Below are positions 24,526 through 32,612 of a stretch of DNA of 64,000 nucleotides, piece by piece. The DNA lies in the NCBI GenBank assembly GCA_046726215.1, contig JBKPAA010000055.1, positions 1 to 64,000 of the forward strand. Reading direction: 5' to 3'. This DNA comes from DASQUK01 sp046726215 (GTDB lineage Bacteria > Actinomycetota > Acidimicrobiia > Acidimicrobiales > VFJN01). The notes beneath the pieces are model-generated. The model was not told the origin of the DNA and searched no databases. It saw only the letters and a list, made by a program, of their open reading frames with translations. The position numbers were made by a program, and so were the translations under genes. The first letter of the stretch is position 1. Every line of letters begins with the position of its first letter.

Positions 24526-25668
24526 GTGAGGGTGGGGTGCAACCTGTTGTGGCTGGTCCCCGGGGCCGTGGGTGGCAGCGAAACCGCCATCGTCTCGCTG
24601 CTCCGCGAGATCGGCGGCCAGCAGCCCGAGGACGTCGAGCTGTCGCTCTACGTCCTCGACGCTTTCGCCGCCACCTACCCCGAACTGGTCCAGCGTTTCC
24701 CGACCCGTCCCGTCCCCCTGACCGGCCGCCTCAAGCCTCTGCGCGTGGCCGCCGAGAACACCTGGCTGGCCAGCCAGGCCCACCGGGACGGGCTCGACCT
24801 GGTCCACCACATGAACGCCGTCCTGCCGGCGGTGCGGCGCACCGCCGGGATCGTCACCGTCCACGACCTCCAGCCCTTCGACATGCCGGACAACTTCCAC
24901 CCGGTGAAGCGGGCCTACGTGCAGCGGTCGGTCCCGCGTTCGGTGCGCAAGTCCCGGCTGGTGCTGACCCCGAGCGAGTTCGTGCGCAGCGCCATCATCA
25001 ACCGGTTCGGCGTCGCGCCCGAGCGCGTTCGGGCCACGCTATGGGGCGTGGACCCGCCCAGCACGGAGGTGGCGGTGGGTCAGGTGCAGGCGCGTTACGG
25101 CCTGCCCCGGCGATGGTTCGTCTACCCGGCGGTCACCTGGCCCCACAAGAACCACGAGCTGCTCATCCGGGCGTTCGCCACCGTGGCCGCCCAGGAGCAC
25201 GACGTGGTACTGGTGCTGACCGGGGGAGAGGCGCAGTCCGAGGACCGGGTCCGGGCCCAGATCGCGGGCACCGGGCTGCGGGGCCGGGTGCGGCGCACGG
25301 GCCTCATCCCCCGCCGGGACATCCTTGCCATTGTGCGGGGCGCCGTCGCCCTCACCTTCCCCTCTCGTTACGAAGGCTTCGGCCTGCCCGCCCTGGAGGC
25401 CATGAGCCTGGGCACCCCGGTGCTGGCCGGCAACGCCGCCGCCCTGCCGGAGGTGGTCGGCGACGCGGCGCGCCTGATCGATACCGACGACGCCGACGCC
25501 TGGGGCGAGGCCATGCTCGAGCTGCTGCACGACGGCGATCAGCGGGAGCGGCTCATCGCCGCCGGCCACCGGCGGGTCGGCGCCTTCTCGTGGGCGACCA
25601 CCGCCCGCGACACCGTGGCGGCCTACCGCGACGCCGTCGCCGACGAGGTCGAGGAGGTTGCGTCGTGA
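24526..25668 (+). CDS. Glycosyltransferase family 4 protein
   Basis: 380-residue GT4 enzyme. It begins MRVGCNLLWLVPGAVGGSE with a glycine-rich acceptor-domain loop; TVHDLQPFDMP, FVYPAVTWPHKNHELLIRAF, and RYEGFGLPALEAMSLG (E-x7-E) follow. It resembles rhamnosyl/mannosyl transferases of envelope polysaccharide clusters, but the substrate is not readable. GTG 24526 lies 7 nt after the previous stop. Its stop overlaps the next start (GTGA), so the three glycosyltransferases are translationally linked. Confidence 0.82.
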   Translation: MRVGCNLLWLVPGAVGGSETAIVSLLREIGGQQPEDVELSLYVLDAFAATYPELVQRFPTRPVPLTGRLKPLRVAAENTWLASQAHRDGLDLVHHMNAVLPAVRRTAGIVTVHDLQPFDMPDNFHPVKRAYVQRSVPRSVRKSRLVLTPSEFVRSAIINRFGVAPERVRATLWGVDPPSTEVAVGQVQARYGLPRRWFVYPAVTWPHKNHELLIRAFATVAAQEHDVVLVLTGGEAQSEDRVRAQIAGTGLRGRVRRTGLIPRRDILAIVRGAVALTFPSRYEGFGLPALEAMSLGTPVLAGNAAALPEVVGDAARLIDTDDADAWGEAMLELLHDGDQRERLIAAGHRRVGAFSWATTARDTVAAYRDAVADEVEEVAS

Positions 25669-26927
25669 GGGTGCTCGTGCTCTGCCCCCACTACGAGCCC
25701 GACACGGCACCCACGGGGGAGGTGATGACTCGCATCGCCGGGGAGCTCGTGGCGCGCGGGCACGAGCTCCACGTCGTGACCTCGCTGCCGTGGTACCGGC
25801 ACCACCGGGTCGAGCCGGGCTGGACCGGACGGCCGGTCCGCCACGAGGACCGCAACTCCGAGCGCATCACCCGCGTCCACCCGTTCCCCACCGACAAGCG
25901 CAACATCCCCGCCCGGGCGCTGGGTTTCGCCGGGTTCACGGGCCTGGCCGCCGTCATGGCGGTCAAGGGCTGGCGGGACCACCCGCCCGACGTCGTCCTG
26001 GCCATGTCGCCACCGCTGACGCTCGGCGCCGCCGGCTGGGTGGCCGCCCAGCGTTGGCGGGTGCCTTTCGTCTTCAACATCCAGGACGTGTTCCCCGACG
26101 TCGCCGTCGAGCTGGGGGCCATCACCAACCGGTCGGTAATCGGGGTGGCATCGTGGCTGGAGCGGGCGACCTATCGCCACGCCGACGCCGTGACCGTGCT
26201 GTCCGACGACCTCCGCGACAACCTCGTCGCCAAGATCCAGGGATCGGTGCCCGACTCCTACGACCGCATCCGGGTGATCCCCAACTTCGTGGACACGGCG
26301 CGGATCGCGCCGGCAAACCGGACGGGCAGCCCGGGCGGCGGCGCATACCGTCGAGAGCACGGGCTGGGGGACCGGCAGGTCGTCATGTACGCCGGCAACA
26401 TCGGGTTCTCTCAGTCGCTGGAGCTGCTGGTCGGTGCCGCCCGGGCGCTGGCCGAGCGGTCTGACGTGGTGTTCGTGATCAACGGCGGCGGGTCGGCGCG
26501 TCCCGACCTCGAGCGTCAGGCGATCGGCCTCGACAACGTGCGGTTCGTCGACTTCCAGCCCCCGGAGCTACTGGCCGACGTGCTGGCCGCCGGCGACATC
26601 CACGTCGTTCCGCTGCGGCGGGGACTGGCGCGCTCCAGCGTGCCGTCCAAGGCCTACTCGATCCTGGCGGCGGGTCGCCCGGTGGTGGCCAGCGTCGACG
26701 AGGGCACCGAGGTTGCCCGGGTCGTGGAGAAGGCCGGCGCGGGCCTGGCGGTCCCGCCCGACGATCCGGAGGCGTTCCTGGCCGCGCTAACCGCGCTGCT
26801 CGGCGACCCCGCGCGGGCCCGAGCCATGGGCGTCGCGGGCCGGGCGTTCGTCGAGCGTTGGGCGTCACCGGCCGTCGTCGCCGGTCGCTACGAGTCGCTG
26901 TTCACGGAGCTACGCGCCCGGCGGTGA
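25665..26927 (+). CDS. Glycosyltransferase family 4 protein (WcaI/WbuB-like)
   Basis: 420-residue GT4 enzyme of the WbuB/WcaI type: N-terminal LVLCPHYEPDTAPTGEVMTRIA, DVVLAMSPPLTLG, FNIQDVFPDVAVELG, then VVMYAGNIGFSQSLELLV and SVPSKAYSILAAGRPVVASVD. That group includes L-fucosamine and colanic-acid transferases; exact specificity is unknown. GTG 25665 overlaps the upstream stop by 4 nt. It is the last of the three-gene glycosyltransferase run and is followed by a separate promoter. Confidence 0.82.
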   Translation: MRVLVLCPHYEPDTAPTGEVMTRIAGELVARGHELHVVTSLPWYRHHRVEPGWTGRPVRHEDRNSERITRVHPFPTDKRNIPARALGFAGFTGLAAVMAVKGWRDHPPDVVLAMSPPLTLGAAGWVAAQRWRVPFVFNIQDVFPDVAVELGAITNRSVIGVASWLERATYRHADAVTVLSDDLRDNLVAKIQGSVPDSYDRIRVIPNFVDTARIAPANRTGSPGGGAYRREHGLGDRQVVMYAGNIGFSQSLELLVGAARALAERSDVVFVINGGGSARPDLERQAIGLDNVRFVDFQPPELLADVLAAGDIHVVPLRRGLARSSVPSKAYSILAAGRPVVASVDEGTEVARVVEKAGAGLAVPPDDPEAFLAALTALLGDPARARAMGVAGRAFVERWASPAVVAGRYESLFTELRARR

Positions 26928-26962
26928 GGCGGGGCGGTTCCGCGAACGGGGGTAGGGCGGGG

Positions 26963-26968
26963 TAGCTT
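26963..26968 (+). promoter_or_regulatory. -10 box before the His-rich anchored protein
   Basis: TAGCTT lies 9 nt before the ATG at 26978; no Shine-Dalgarno sequence is present. Confidence 0.45.
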
Positions 26969-26977
26969 AGAGCGCTT

Positions 26978-27760
26978 ATGGGTAAGGCATCCTCCGCCAA
27001 GAAGGTCGCCCGTGCGGCCCGCGCCGGAGGCCGCTCCTCCGCCGGCCGCCAGCGCAACCTTCTGTTCCCGGGGATTATCGGCGTCATCGTGCTGGTCGGG
27101 TCGGCGCTGGTCTGGTATGCGATCGACGAGCGTAAGAGTGACACCAACGTGCCCCCGATCGTCGGCGATCACTGGCACGCCGCCTACGGCATCTACGTCT
27201 GCGGCGAGTGGCAGCCCGACATCCCCGAGTTCGAGGCGACGACCGGCATCCACACCCACGGCGACGGAGTCATCCACATCCACCCCTTCTCCCAGAGCGG
27301 GGCGGGCGAGAACGCCACGCTCGGCACCTTCCTCGAAGACACCGACGTCAAGCTGTCCGACAGCGAGCTGACCATCGGGAAGAACGAGCTGCCCGACGGC
27401 GCCAAGACGTGGAAGGAAGGCAAGGACAAGTGCGACGGCAAGGACGCCGAGCTGGTCGTCGCGAAGTGGGACAACGTGTCCGACGAGAACGCCAAGCCGG
27501 CGCTGCTGACCAGCGGCCTGAACGACATCCGCTTCCGCCACGACGGCGAGGGCTACACCATCGCGTTCATGCCCGAGGGCGACACCGACATCCCCAAGCC
27601 GCAGACGGCTGCGAACCTGGCCGAGCTGGGCGCCAGCGACGCCGCAACGGCGTCGGGCTCGACCACGACGACCGGCGCCGGTGGGGCCACGACGACGACC
27701 GCCGGCCAGGGCGCGACCACGACGACGGCGGGCGAGACCACCACCACGGCCGGGGGCTGA
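26978..27760 (+). CDS. Membrane-anchored His-rich protein with Thr-rich tail, unknown function
   Basis: 260 residues, not recognised. The basic N-terminus (about 28 residues, Lys/Arg/Ala/Ser) is followed by one transmembrane helix (LLFPGIIGVIVLVGSALVWYA), so the rest is probably outside the cell. Residues 60-105 contain DHWHAAYGIYVCG and GIHTHGDGVIHIHPF, a cluster of histidines with one Cys that looks like a metal site. The last about 35 residues are a low-complexity run of Thr blocks separated by Ala/Gly, perhaps a wall-spanning or glycosylated linker. TTG of the guanylyltransferase follows 1 nt after the stop. Confidence 0.7.
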   Translation: MGKASSAKKVARAARAGGRSSAGRQRNLLFPGIIGVIVLVGSALVWYAIDERKSDTNVPPIVGDHWHAAYGIYVCGEWQPDIPEFEATTGIHTHGDGVIHIHPFSQSGAGENATLGTFLEDTDVKLSDSELTIGKNELPDGAKTWKEGKDKCDGKDAELVVAKWDNVSDENAKPALLTSGLNDIRFRHDGEGYTIAFMPEGDTDIPKPQTAANLAELGASDAATASGSTTTTGAGGATTTTAGQGATTTTAGETTTTAGG

Positions 27761-27761
27761 G

Positions 27762-28769
27762 TTGCGGGCCGTCGTGCTGGTGGGGGGCCTCGGCACGCGC
27801 CTGCGCCCCCTGACACACCACCGACCGAAGCAGATGCTGCCGATCGTCAACCGACCGATGATCGAGCACGTCGTGGGCCACCTCGTCGAACACGGCGTCG
27901 ACGACGTGGTGTTGTCGCTCGGCTACCAGCCCGACGGCTTCCGTGACGCCTACCCCGATGGGCACTGCGCCGGCGCCGCCCTGCACTACGCGATCGAGCC
28001 CGAGCCCCTCGACACCGCGGGCGCCATCCGCTTCGCCGCCCGTGACGCCGGGATCGACGAGCGCTTCCTGGTGGTCAATGGCGACGTGCTCACCGACCTC
28101 GACGTCACCGCCTTCGTCGCTTTCCACGAGAGCCGGGGTGCGGAAGGCACCATCTCACTGCACCGCGTCGACGACCCCTCCCGGTACGGCGTCGTGCTCA
28201 CCGATGCCACGGGCCGGGTGTCGGCCTTCGTCGAGAAGCCGCCCCCGGGGGAGGCGGCCAGCGACCTGATCAACGCCGGCACGTACGTGCTGGAGCCGTC
28301 GGTGATCGACCGGATCCCGGCGGGGCGCAGGGTGTCGGTCGAGCGGGAGACCTTCCCCCTCATGGTGGCCGAGGGGAGCCTCTACGCGGTCGCCGACGGC
28401 TGCTACTGGATGGACACGGGCACGCCCTGCGAGTACATCCGGGCCCAACTCGATCTCGTCGACGGTGTGCGCGGCGCTCCCGTTGCCGGCGTCCATCCCG
28501 ACGCCTCCGTCGCGGACGACGCCGCGGTCAAGCGATCGGTCGTCGGGGCGGGCGCCGTCGTCGCCGCCGGCGCCTGTGTCGCGAATGCGGTGCTGCTCCC
28601 GGGTGTGCGGGTGTGCACGGCCGCCGTGATCGACGGGTCGGTGGTGGGTGAGCGGGGCGTCGTGGCGGAGGGTGCCCACGTCCTGCGGGGCAGCGTGGTC
28701 GGCGATGGCGAGGTCGTCGCGCGCGGTCGGCATCTCGACTGCGAGCGTTTTCCCGACTCGGATTCGTAG
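27762..28769 (+). CDS. manC: Mannose-1-phosphate guanylyltransferase-type nucleotidyltransferase
   Basis: 335-residue NDP-sugar pyrophosphorylase. N-terminal RAVVLVGGLGTRLRPLT, PKQMLPIVNRPM, LVVNGDVLTDLD, FVEKPPPG and WMDTGTP are typical of actinobacterial mannose-1-phosphate guanylyltransferases (mycobacterial Rv3264c type). The C-terminal 80 residues form a left-handed beta-helix. It would make GDP-mannose for gmd/rmd/fcl. The start is TTG 27762, 1 nt after the previous stop, because LRAVVLVGG is the family N-terminus and no better in-frame start exists. An RmlA-type specificity is the alternative. Confidence 0.78.
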   Translation: MRAVVLVGGLGTRLRPLTHHRPKQMLPIVNRPMIEHVVGHLVEHGVDDVVLSLGYQPDGFRDAYPDGHCAGAALHYAIEPEPLDTAGAIRFAARDAGIDERFLVVNGDVLTDLDVTAFVAFHESRGAEGTISLHRVDDPSRYGVVLTDATGRVSAFVEKPPPGEAASDLINAGTYVLEPSVIDRIPAGRRVSVERETFPLMVAEGSLYAVADGCYWMDTGTPCEYIRAQLDLVDGVRGAPVAGVHPDASVADDAAVKRSVVGAGAVVAAGACVANAVLLPGVRVCTAAVIDGSVVGERGVVAEGAHVLRGSVVGDGEVVARGRHLDCERFPDSDS

Positions 28770-28780
28770 GGGAGGACAGC

Positions 28781-29734
28781 ATGAGGACCCTCGTCACCGG
28801 CGGTGCCGGGTTCATCGGATCGACGCTGGTCGACCGGTTGTTGGCGGAGGGCGACGAGGTCGACGTCCTCGACGACCTGTCGTCGGGCTCTCTGGCCAAC
28901 CTGGCCGAGGCCCGATCGCATCGGGGCGATCGCACCAACCGCTTGACGTTCCACCAGATCGACGTGTGCGACCCCCAGATCGTCGACCTCATCGCGCGGC
29001 GTGAGCCCGAGGTGGTGTTCCACCTGGCGGCCCAAGCCGATGTCCGGGTGTCGGTGGCTCGCCCGGCGCACGACGCCGAGGTCAACGTGATCGGCACCAT
29101 CAACGTGCTCGAGGGCGCCCGCGTGGCCCGGAGCCGCAAGGTGGTGTTCGCCTCGAGCGGCGGCACCATCTACGGCGAGGCGGACCCGAGCGATCTGCCC
29201 TGCAGGGAGTCGCACCCGCAGAACCCCGGGTCGCCCTACGGCGCGTCCAAGCGCGTCGCCTTCGACTACCTCAGCGTGTACCGCCAGCTCTACGGCCTCG
29301 AGTTCACGGCCTTGGCGCTCTCGAACGTCTATGGGCCCCGGCAGGATCCCCACGGCGAGGCCGGGGTGGTCGCCATCTTCGCCGGCCGACTGCTGGCCGA
29401 CGAGGTGTGCACCATCTACGGCGACGGCGGGCAGACGCGCGACTACGTCTACGTGGACGACGTCGTCGACGCCTTCGTGCGGGCGGCCACCAAGGGCGGA
29501 GGATTGTTGCTCAACGTCGGCACCGGGGTCGAGACGTCGGTCAACCAGCTCTACGCGACCATGGCCGCCGGCGCCGGTGTCGACCGTCCCGCGGCCTACG
29601 CGCCCATGCGGGCGGGTGAGCTGCTGCGCTCGGCGCTCGATCCCGGTCGGGCCGCCATCCACCTCGGCTGGCGGCCCTGGACCGATCTCGGCGAGGGCGT
29701 GGGCGGCACGCTGGAGTGGTTCAAGCAGCGCTGA
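28781..29734 (+). CDS. galE: UDP-glucose 4-epimerase-like NAD-dependent epimerase
   Basis: 317-residue extended SDR. TLVTGGAGFIGSTLVDRL is the NAD site, LDDLSSG, HLAAQADVRVSV, SSGGTIYGE and catalytic YGASKRVAFDYL (YxxxK) follow, with ALSNVYGPRQDP and YGDGGQTRDYVYVDD. It interconverts C4 epimers of a UDP-hexose, most likely glucose and galactose. ATG 28781 has GGGAGG 7 nt upstream. It is last in its operon and is followed by repeat copy 2. Confidence 0.82.
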   Translation: MRTLVTGGAGFIGSTLVDRLLAEGDEVDVLDDLSSGSLANLAEARSHRGDRTNRLTFHQIDVCDPQIVDLIARREPEVVFHLAAQADVRVSVARPAHDAEVNVIGTINVLEGARVARSRKVVFASSGGTIYGEADPSDLPCRESHPQNPGSPYGASKRVAFDYLSVYRQLYGLEFTALALSNVYGPRQDPHGEAGVVAIFAGRLLADEVCTIYGDGGQTRDYVYVDDVVDAFVRAATKGGGLLLNVGTGVETSVNQLYATMAAGAGVDRPAAYAPMRAGELLRSALDPGRAAIHLGWRPWTDLGEGVGGTLEWFKQR

Positions 29735-29758
29735 GTCGCCACCCCACCCTTCCTCTGC

Positions 29759-29854
29759 GGAGGCAATGGGTTCCGGCAACCCGACCCCGAGGCGATGGGT
29801 TCCACCTGCGGAACCCATGACCTCGACCTGCGTCGGGCGGAACCCATGACCTCG
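29759..29854. repeat. Four-unit nested inverted repeat, copy 2
   Basis: Same architecture as the copy at 13978. Forward 16-nt units lie at 29759 and 29788 (CGAGGCGATGGGTTCC), reverse units GGAACCCATGACCTCG at 29810 and 29839. Spacings are identical (29, 22 and 29 nt between unit starts). The inner hairpin has a 9-bp upper stem, a 2x2 internal loop and a 5-bp lower stem around a 6-nt loop. A G-C pair here is G-U in copy 1, so pairing is kept. It lies between convergent galE and cofE. Confidence 0.85.
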
Positions 29855-29895
29855 CCCGCTTGCTCGGTTCGGTAGCGCCTCCGGCGGCACCGGCG

Positions 29896-30600
29896 CTAGC
29901 GGAACAGGTCCTCGGTGGGGGCGCGGATCACCTCGTCCCGCACCTCGCCCCGACCCAGCCACGAGGTGTCGACGCCCCGCACGACCGCGGCACAGATCCC
30001 GGCCGCCTTGCCCATCACCAGCTCGGCCGCGGCGGCCAGCTCGTCGACCACGCACACCTCGGTCACCTGCAGCTCACGCCCCCGTGCGTCGGTCGTCCCC
30101 CGGAGGTCGATGACGGCGCGGATGCCGGCACAGCCGATGGCCACGTCGGTGAGGCCCCGCCGCCACGTGCGCCCGAACGTGTCGCTGATGATCACCGCCA
30201 CCTCGACGCCCAGGCGGCCCCGCAGCCCGTCGCGCAGGCGCCGGGCCGACCGGTCGGGATCCTCGGGCAGCAGTGCCGCCCAACCGTCCTCGACGTTGGA
30301 CAGGTCGACGCCGGCGTTGGCGCACACGAAGCCGTGCCGCGTCTCCGAGATCACGAGGTCGGCCCGGCGACGGAGCACGCGCACCGATTCGCCCTCGACG
30401 ATCCCGGCCTTGCTGTGGGGATCGTTGGGGTCGATCGGCACGAGCTGGGCCTCGGCCTTGGACACGACCTTCTGCGTCACGACCACGACGTCGCCGTGGC
30501 GCAGGTTGTCGACCGCGTCGGCCAAGAGGCGCGCGAGGTCGTCTCCCGGGCGCACCTCGCCGATGCCCTCCACGGGCAGGATCTCGAGCACGCGGGCCAT
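29896..30600 (-). CDS. cofE: Coenzyme F420-0:L-glutamate ligase
   Basis: 234-residue CofE, which adds glutamates to F420-0 with GTP. Typical blocks are ILPVEGIGEVRPGDDL, GDVVVVTQKVVSKAEAQ, ETRHGFVCANAGVDLSNV, IISDTFGRTWRRGLTDVAIG and DELAAAAELVMGKA. Only the ligase domain is present; the C-terminal FMN nitroreductase-fold domain of mycobacterial FbiB is absent, so dehydro-F420 reduction needs another gene. ATG 30600 is chosen with GGTGAGG 9 nt upstream; GTG 30615 is the alternative. It follows cofD by 30 nt. Confidence 0.9.
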   Translation of the reverse strand: MARVLEILPVEGIGEVRPGDDLARLLADAVDNLRHGDVVVVTQKVVSKAEAQLVPIDPNDPHSKAGIVEGESVRVLRRRADLVISETRHGFVCANAGVDLSNVEDGWAALLPEDPDRSARRLRDGLRGRLGVEVAVIISDTFGRTWRRGLTDVAIGCAGIRAVIDLRGTTDARGRELQVTEVCVVDELAAAAELVMGKAAGICAAVVRGVDTSWLGRGEVRDEVIRAPTEDLFR

Positions 30601-30630
30601 GCTGTGAGCCCTCACCTTCGCCTCTTCGGA

Positions 30631-31596
30631 TCACCGACGGAGCACGACCTCGCACAGTGCTGCCGCGGCGGCCGGGTCCCGCATGATCGTGTCGGTGACG
30701 ACGCAGCGCAAACCGGCAGCTCCGACCTCGTCCGCGCGGTGTGCATCGGCGTGGTCGATCACCAGTGTGCCCACGAAAGGCGCGTACAGGCGGGCAATTC
30801 CCACCACGGAGTCCTCGTGTCCGAGCTCGCGGAGGAGCCGGTCGGCGGGGCCCTTGAGCGCCCGGCCCCCGACGAGGGGCGACACTGCGACGACGTCGTC
30901 CCGCCGCGCCGTGACGGCGTCCCGGATGCCGGCCACGGCCATCACCGGGCCGATGGAGACGATCGGATTGGACGGCGCCACCACCACCGTGTCGGCGTCG
31001 GCGATGGCGTCGAGGGCGCCCGGCGCCGGGCGGGCCGACTCGGCGCCGGCGAATCGGACGGCCGCGACCGGCACCGCGTGCTGCAAACGCACGAAGTAGT
31101 CCTGGAAGGAGATCTCCTCACCAGCGGCCACCCCTGCGGCAATCGCGGTCGGGACGCCGTCGGCGGCCAACGTGATCATGGTGCGCAGCGGCTGCTCGGT
31201 CACTGGCACCACCCGCAGGTCCAGCTCCCAGGCGTGGGCGATCTCGGCCGTCACCGCCGCGAGGCCGGCGCCCTCCGCCAACCGCTGCGTGCGAAACATG
31301 TGGGTCCCGAGGTCGCGGTCCCCGAGGCGGAACCATGTCACGCCGCCGTAGCGCGACAGCGCCTCCATCGCGTGCCACGACTCCTCGCGCAGTCCCCATC
31401 CTCGCTCGGGATCGATGGCGTCGGCGACGGTGTAGGTGACAGTGTCGATGTCGGGGCTGATGGCCAGGCCGTGCAGCACCGTGTCGTCGCCGGTGTTGAC
31501 GATGGCGGTCACGTCCGCGGGCGGGACCACGTCCACGAGCCCGCGGAGGAGGCGGGCGGCGCCGACGCCCCCCGCCAGGACCGCGACGCCTGCCAT
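30631..31596 (-). CDS. cofD: 2-phospho-L-lactate (phosphoenolpyruvate) transferase, F420 synthesis
   Basis: 321-residue CofD/FbiA, which joins Fo to the phospho-lactyl or phosphoenolpyruvyl moiety. N-terminal VAVLAGGVGAARLLRGL, VNTGDDTVLHGLAISPD, DRDLGTHMFRTQRLAEG, and VVVAPSNPIVSIGPV are diagnostic. Its ATG overlaps the gmd stop by one base (TAATG), so translation is coupled to a GDP-mannose dehydratase, an unusual partner. With cofE it makes F420, probably used by the DUF385 reductase in this window. Confidence 0.9.
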   Translation of the reverse strand: MAGVAVLAGGVGAARLLRGLVDVVPPADVTAIVNTGDDTVLHGLAISPDIDTVTYTVADAIDPERGWGLREESWHAMEALSRYGGVTWFRLGDRDLGTHMFRTQRLAEGAGLAAVTAEIAHAWELDLRVVPVTEQPLRTMITLAADGVPTAIAAGVAAGEEISFQDYFVRLQHAVPVAAVRFAGAESARPAPGALDAIADADTVVVAPSNPIVSIGPVMAVAGIRDAVTARRDDVVAVSPLVGGRALKGPADRLLRELGHEDSVVGIARLYAPFVGTLVIDHADAHRADEVGAAGLRCVVTDTIMRDPAAAAALCEVVLRR

Positions 31597-32576
31597 TAGG
31601 CGATGCCCTTGAGCTTCCCCTCGAGCAGGGCGAGGTCGGCGTCGACCATGAGGTTCACCAACTCCTCGAACGTGGTCTTGGGCTTCCAACCCAACCGCCC
31701 GCGAGCCTTGGCGGCGTCGCCCACCAGCAGGTCGACCTCGGCCGGGCGGAAGAAGCGCTCGTCGACCACCACGTACTTCTCCCAGTCGAGCCCGACGCGG
31801 TCGAACGCCAGCTCGCAGAACTCCCGCACCGAGTGGGTCTCGCCGGTGGCGATCACGTAGTCATCGGGCGTGTCCTGCTGGAGCATCCGCCACATGGCCT
31901 CCACGTAATCGCCGGCGTAGCCCCAGTCGCGCTTCGAGTCGAGGTTGCCCATCCGCAACTCGTTGGACAGGCCCAGCTTGATGCGTGCGGCGCCGTGGGA
32001 GATCTTCCTGGTCGAGAACTCCAGACCCCGGCGCGGCCCCTCGTGGTTGAACAGGATTCCGCTGGTGGCGTGGAGGTCGTAGGACTCGCGGTAGTTCACC
32101 GTGATCCAGTGGCCGTAGACCTTGGCGACGCCGTAGGGGGAGCGGGGGTAGAACGGCGTCGACTCACGCTGGGGCGTCTGGACCACCTTGCCGAACATCT
32201 CGCTCGACGACGCCTGGTAGAAGCGGATCGCGGGGTCGATCGTGCGGATCGCGTCGAGCATCCGGGTGACGCCGATCGCGGTGAACTCACCGGTCAGCAC
32301 CGGCTGCTGCCACGATGTGGGCACGAACGATTGGGCCGCCAGGTTGTAGACCTCGTCGGGCTGGTGGTCCTGGAGGATCGTGAGCACCGACACCTGGTCG
32401 AGCAGGTCGCCGTGCACGAAGGTGATGCGGTCCTGGAGGTGGCCGATCCGCTCCCAATTGACCGTGCTGGTGCGCCGGACCATGCCCAGGACCTCGTAAC
32501 CCTTGTCCAGCAGCAGCTCGGCCAAGTGGGAACCGTCCTGGCCGGTGATGCCGGTGACGAGCGCTCGCTTGGTCAC
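31596..32576 (-). CDS. gmd: GDP-mannose 4,6-dehydratase
   Basis: 326-residue extended SDR. RALVTGITGQDGSHLAELLL is the NADP site, NLAAQSFVPTSW, SSSEMFGKV with the catalytic Ser/Glu, and YGVAKVYGHWITVNYRESY (YxxxK) follow, with NHEGPRRG. It converts GDP-mannose to GDP-4-keto-6-deoxymannose, the shared substrate of rmd (just upstream) and fcl (22.4 kb). The start is GTG 32576. It is followed directly by cofD. Confidence 0.92.
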   Translation of the reverse strand: MTKRALVTGITGQDGSHLAELLLDKGYEVLGMVRRTSTVNWERIGHLQDRITFVHGDLLDQVSVLTILQDHQPDEVYNLAAQSFVPTSWQQPVLTGEFTAIGVTRMLDAIRTIDPAIRFYQASSSEMFGKVVQTPQRESTPFYPRSPYGVAKVYGHWITVNYRESYDLHATSGILFNHEGPRRGLEFSTRKISHGAARIKLGLSNELRMGNLDSKRDWGYAGDYVEAMWRMLQQDTPDDYVIATGETHSVREFCELAFDRVGLDWEKYVVVDERFFRPAEVDLLVGDAAKARGRLGWKPKTTFEELVNLMVDADLALLEGKLKGIA

Positions 32577-32612
32577 GATGCCATGTCCTCCATAGCGGGA
32601 TCGGCCAGGTTG

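Noticed and set aside
27660..27757. Thr-codon repeat (acgacgaccacc-like) as a possible minisatellite or CRISPR-like array
   Set aside because: It is in frame inside the His-rich protein and encodes a Thr/Ala/Gly tail; units are short and irregular and no spacers are present.
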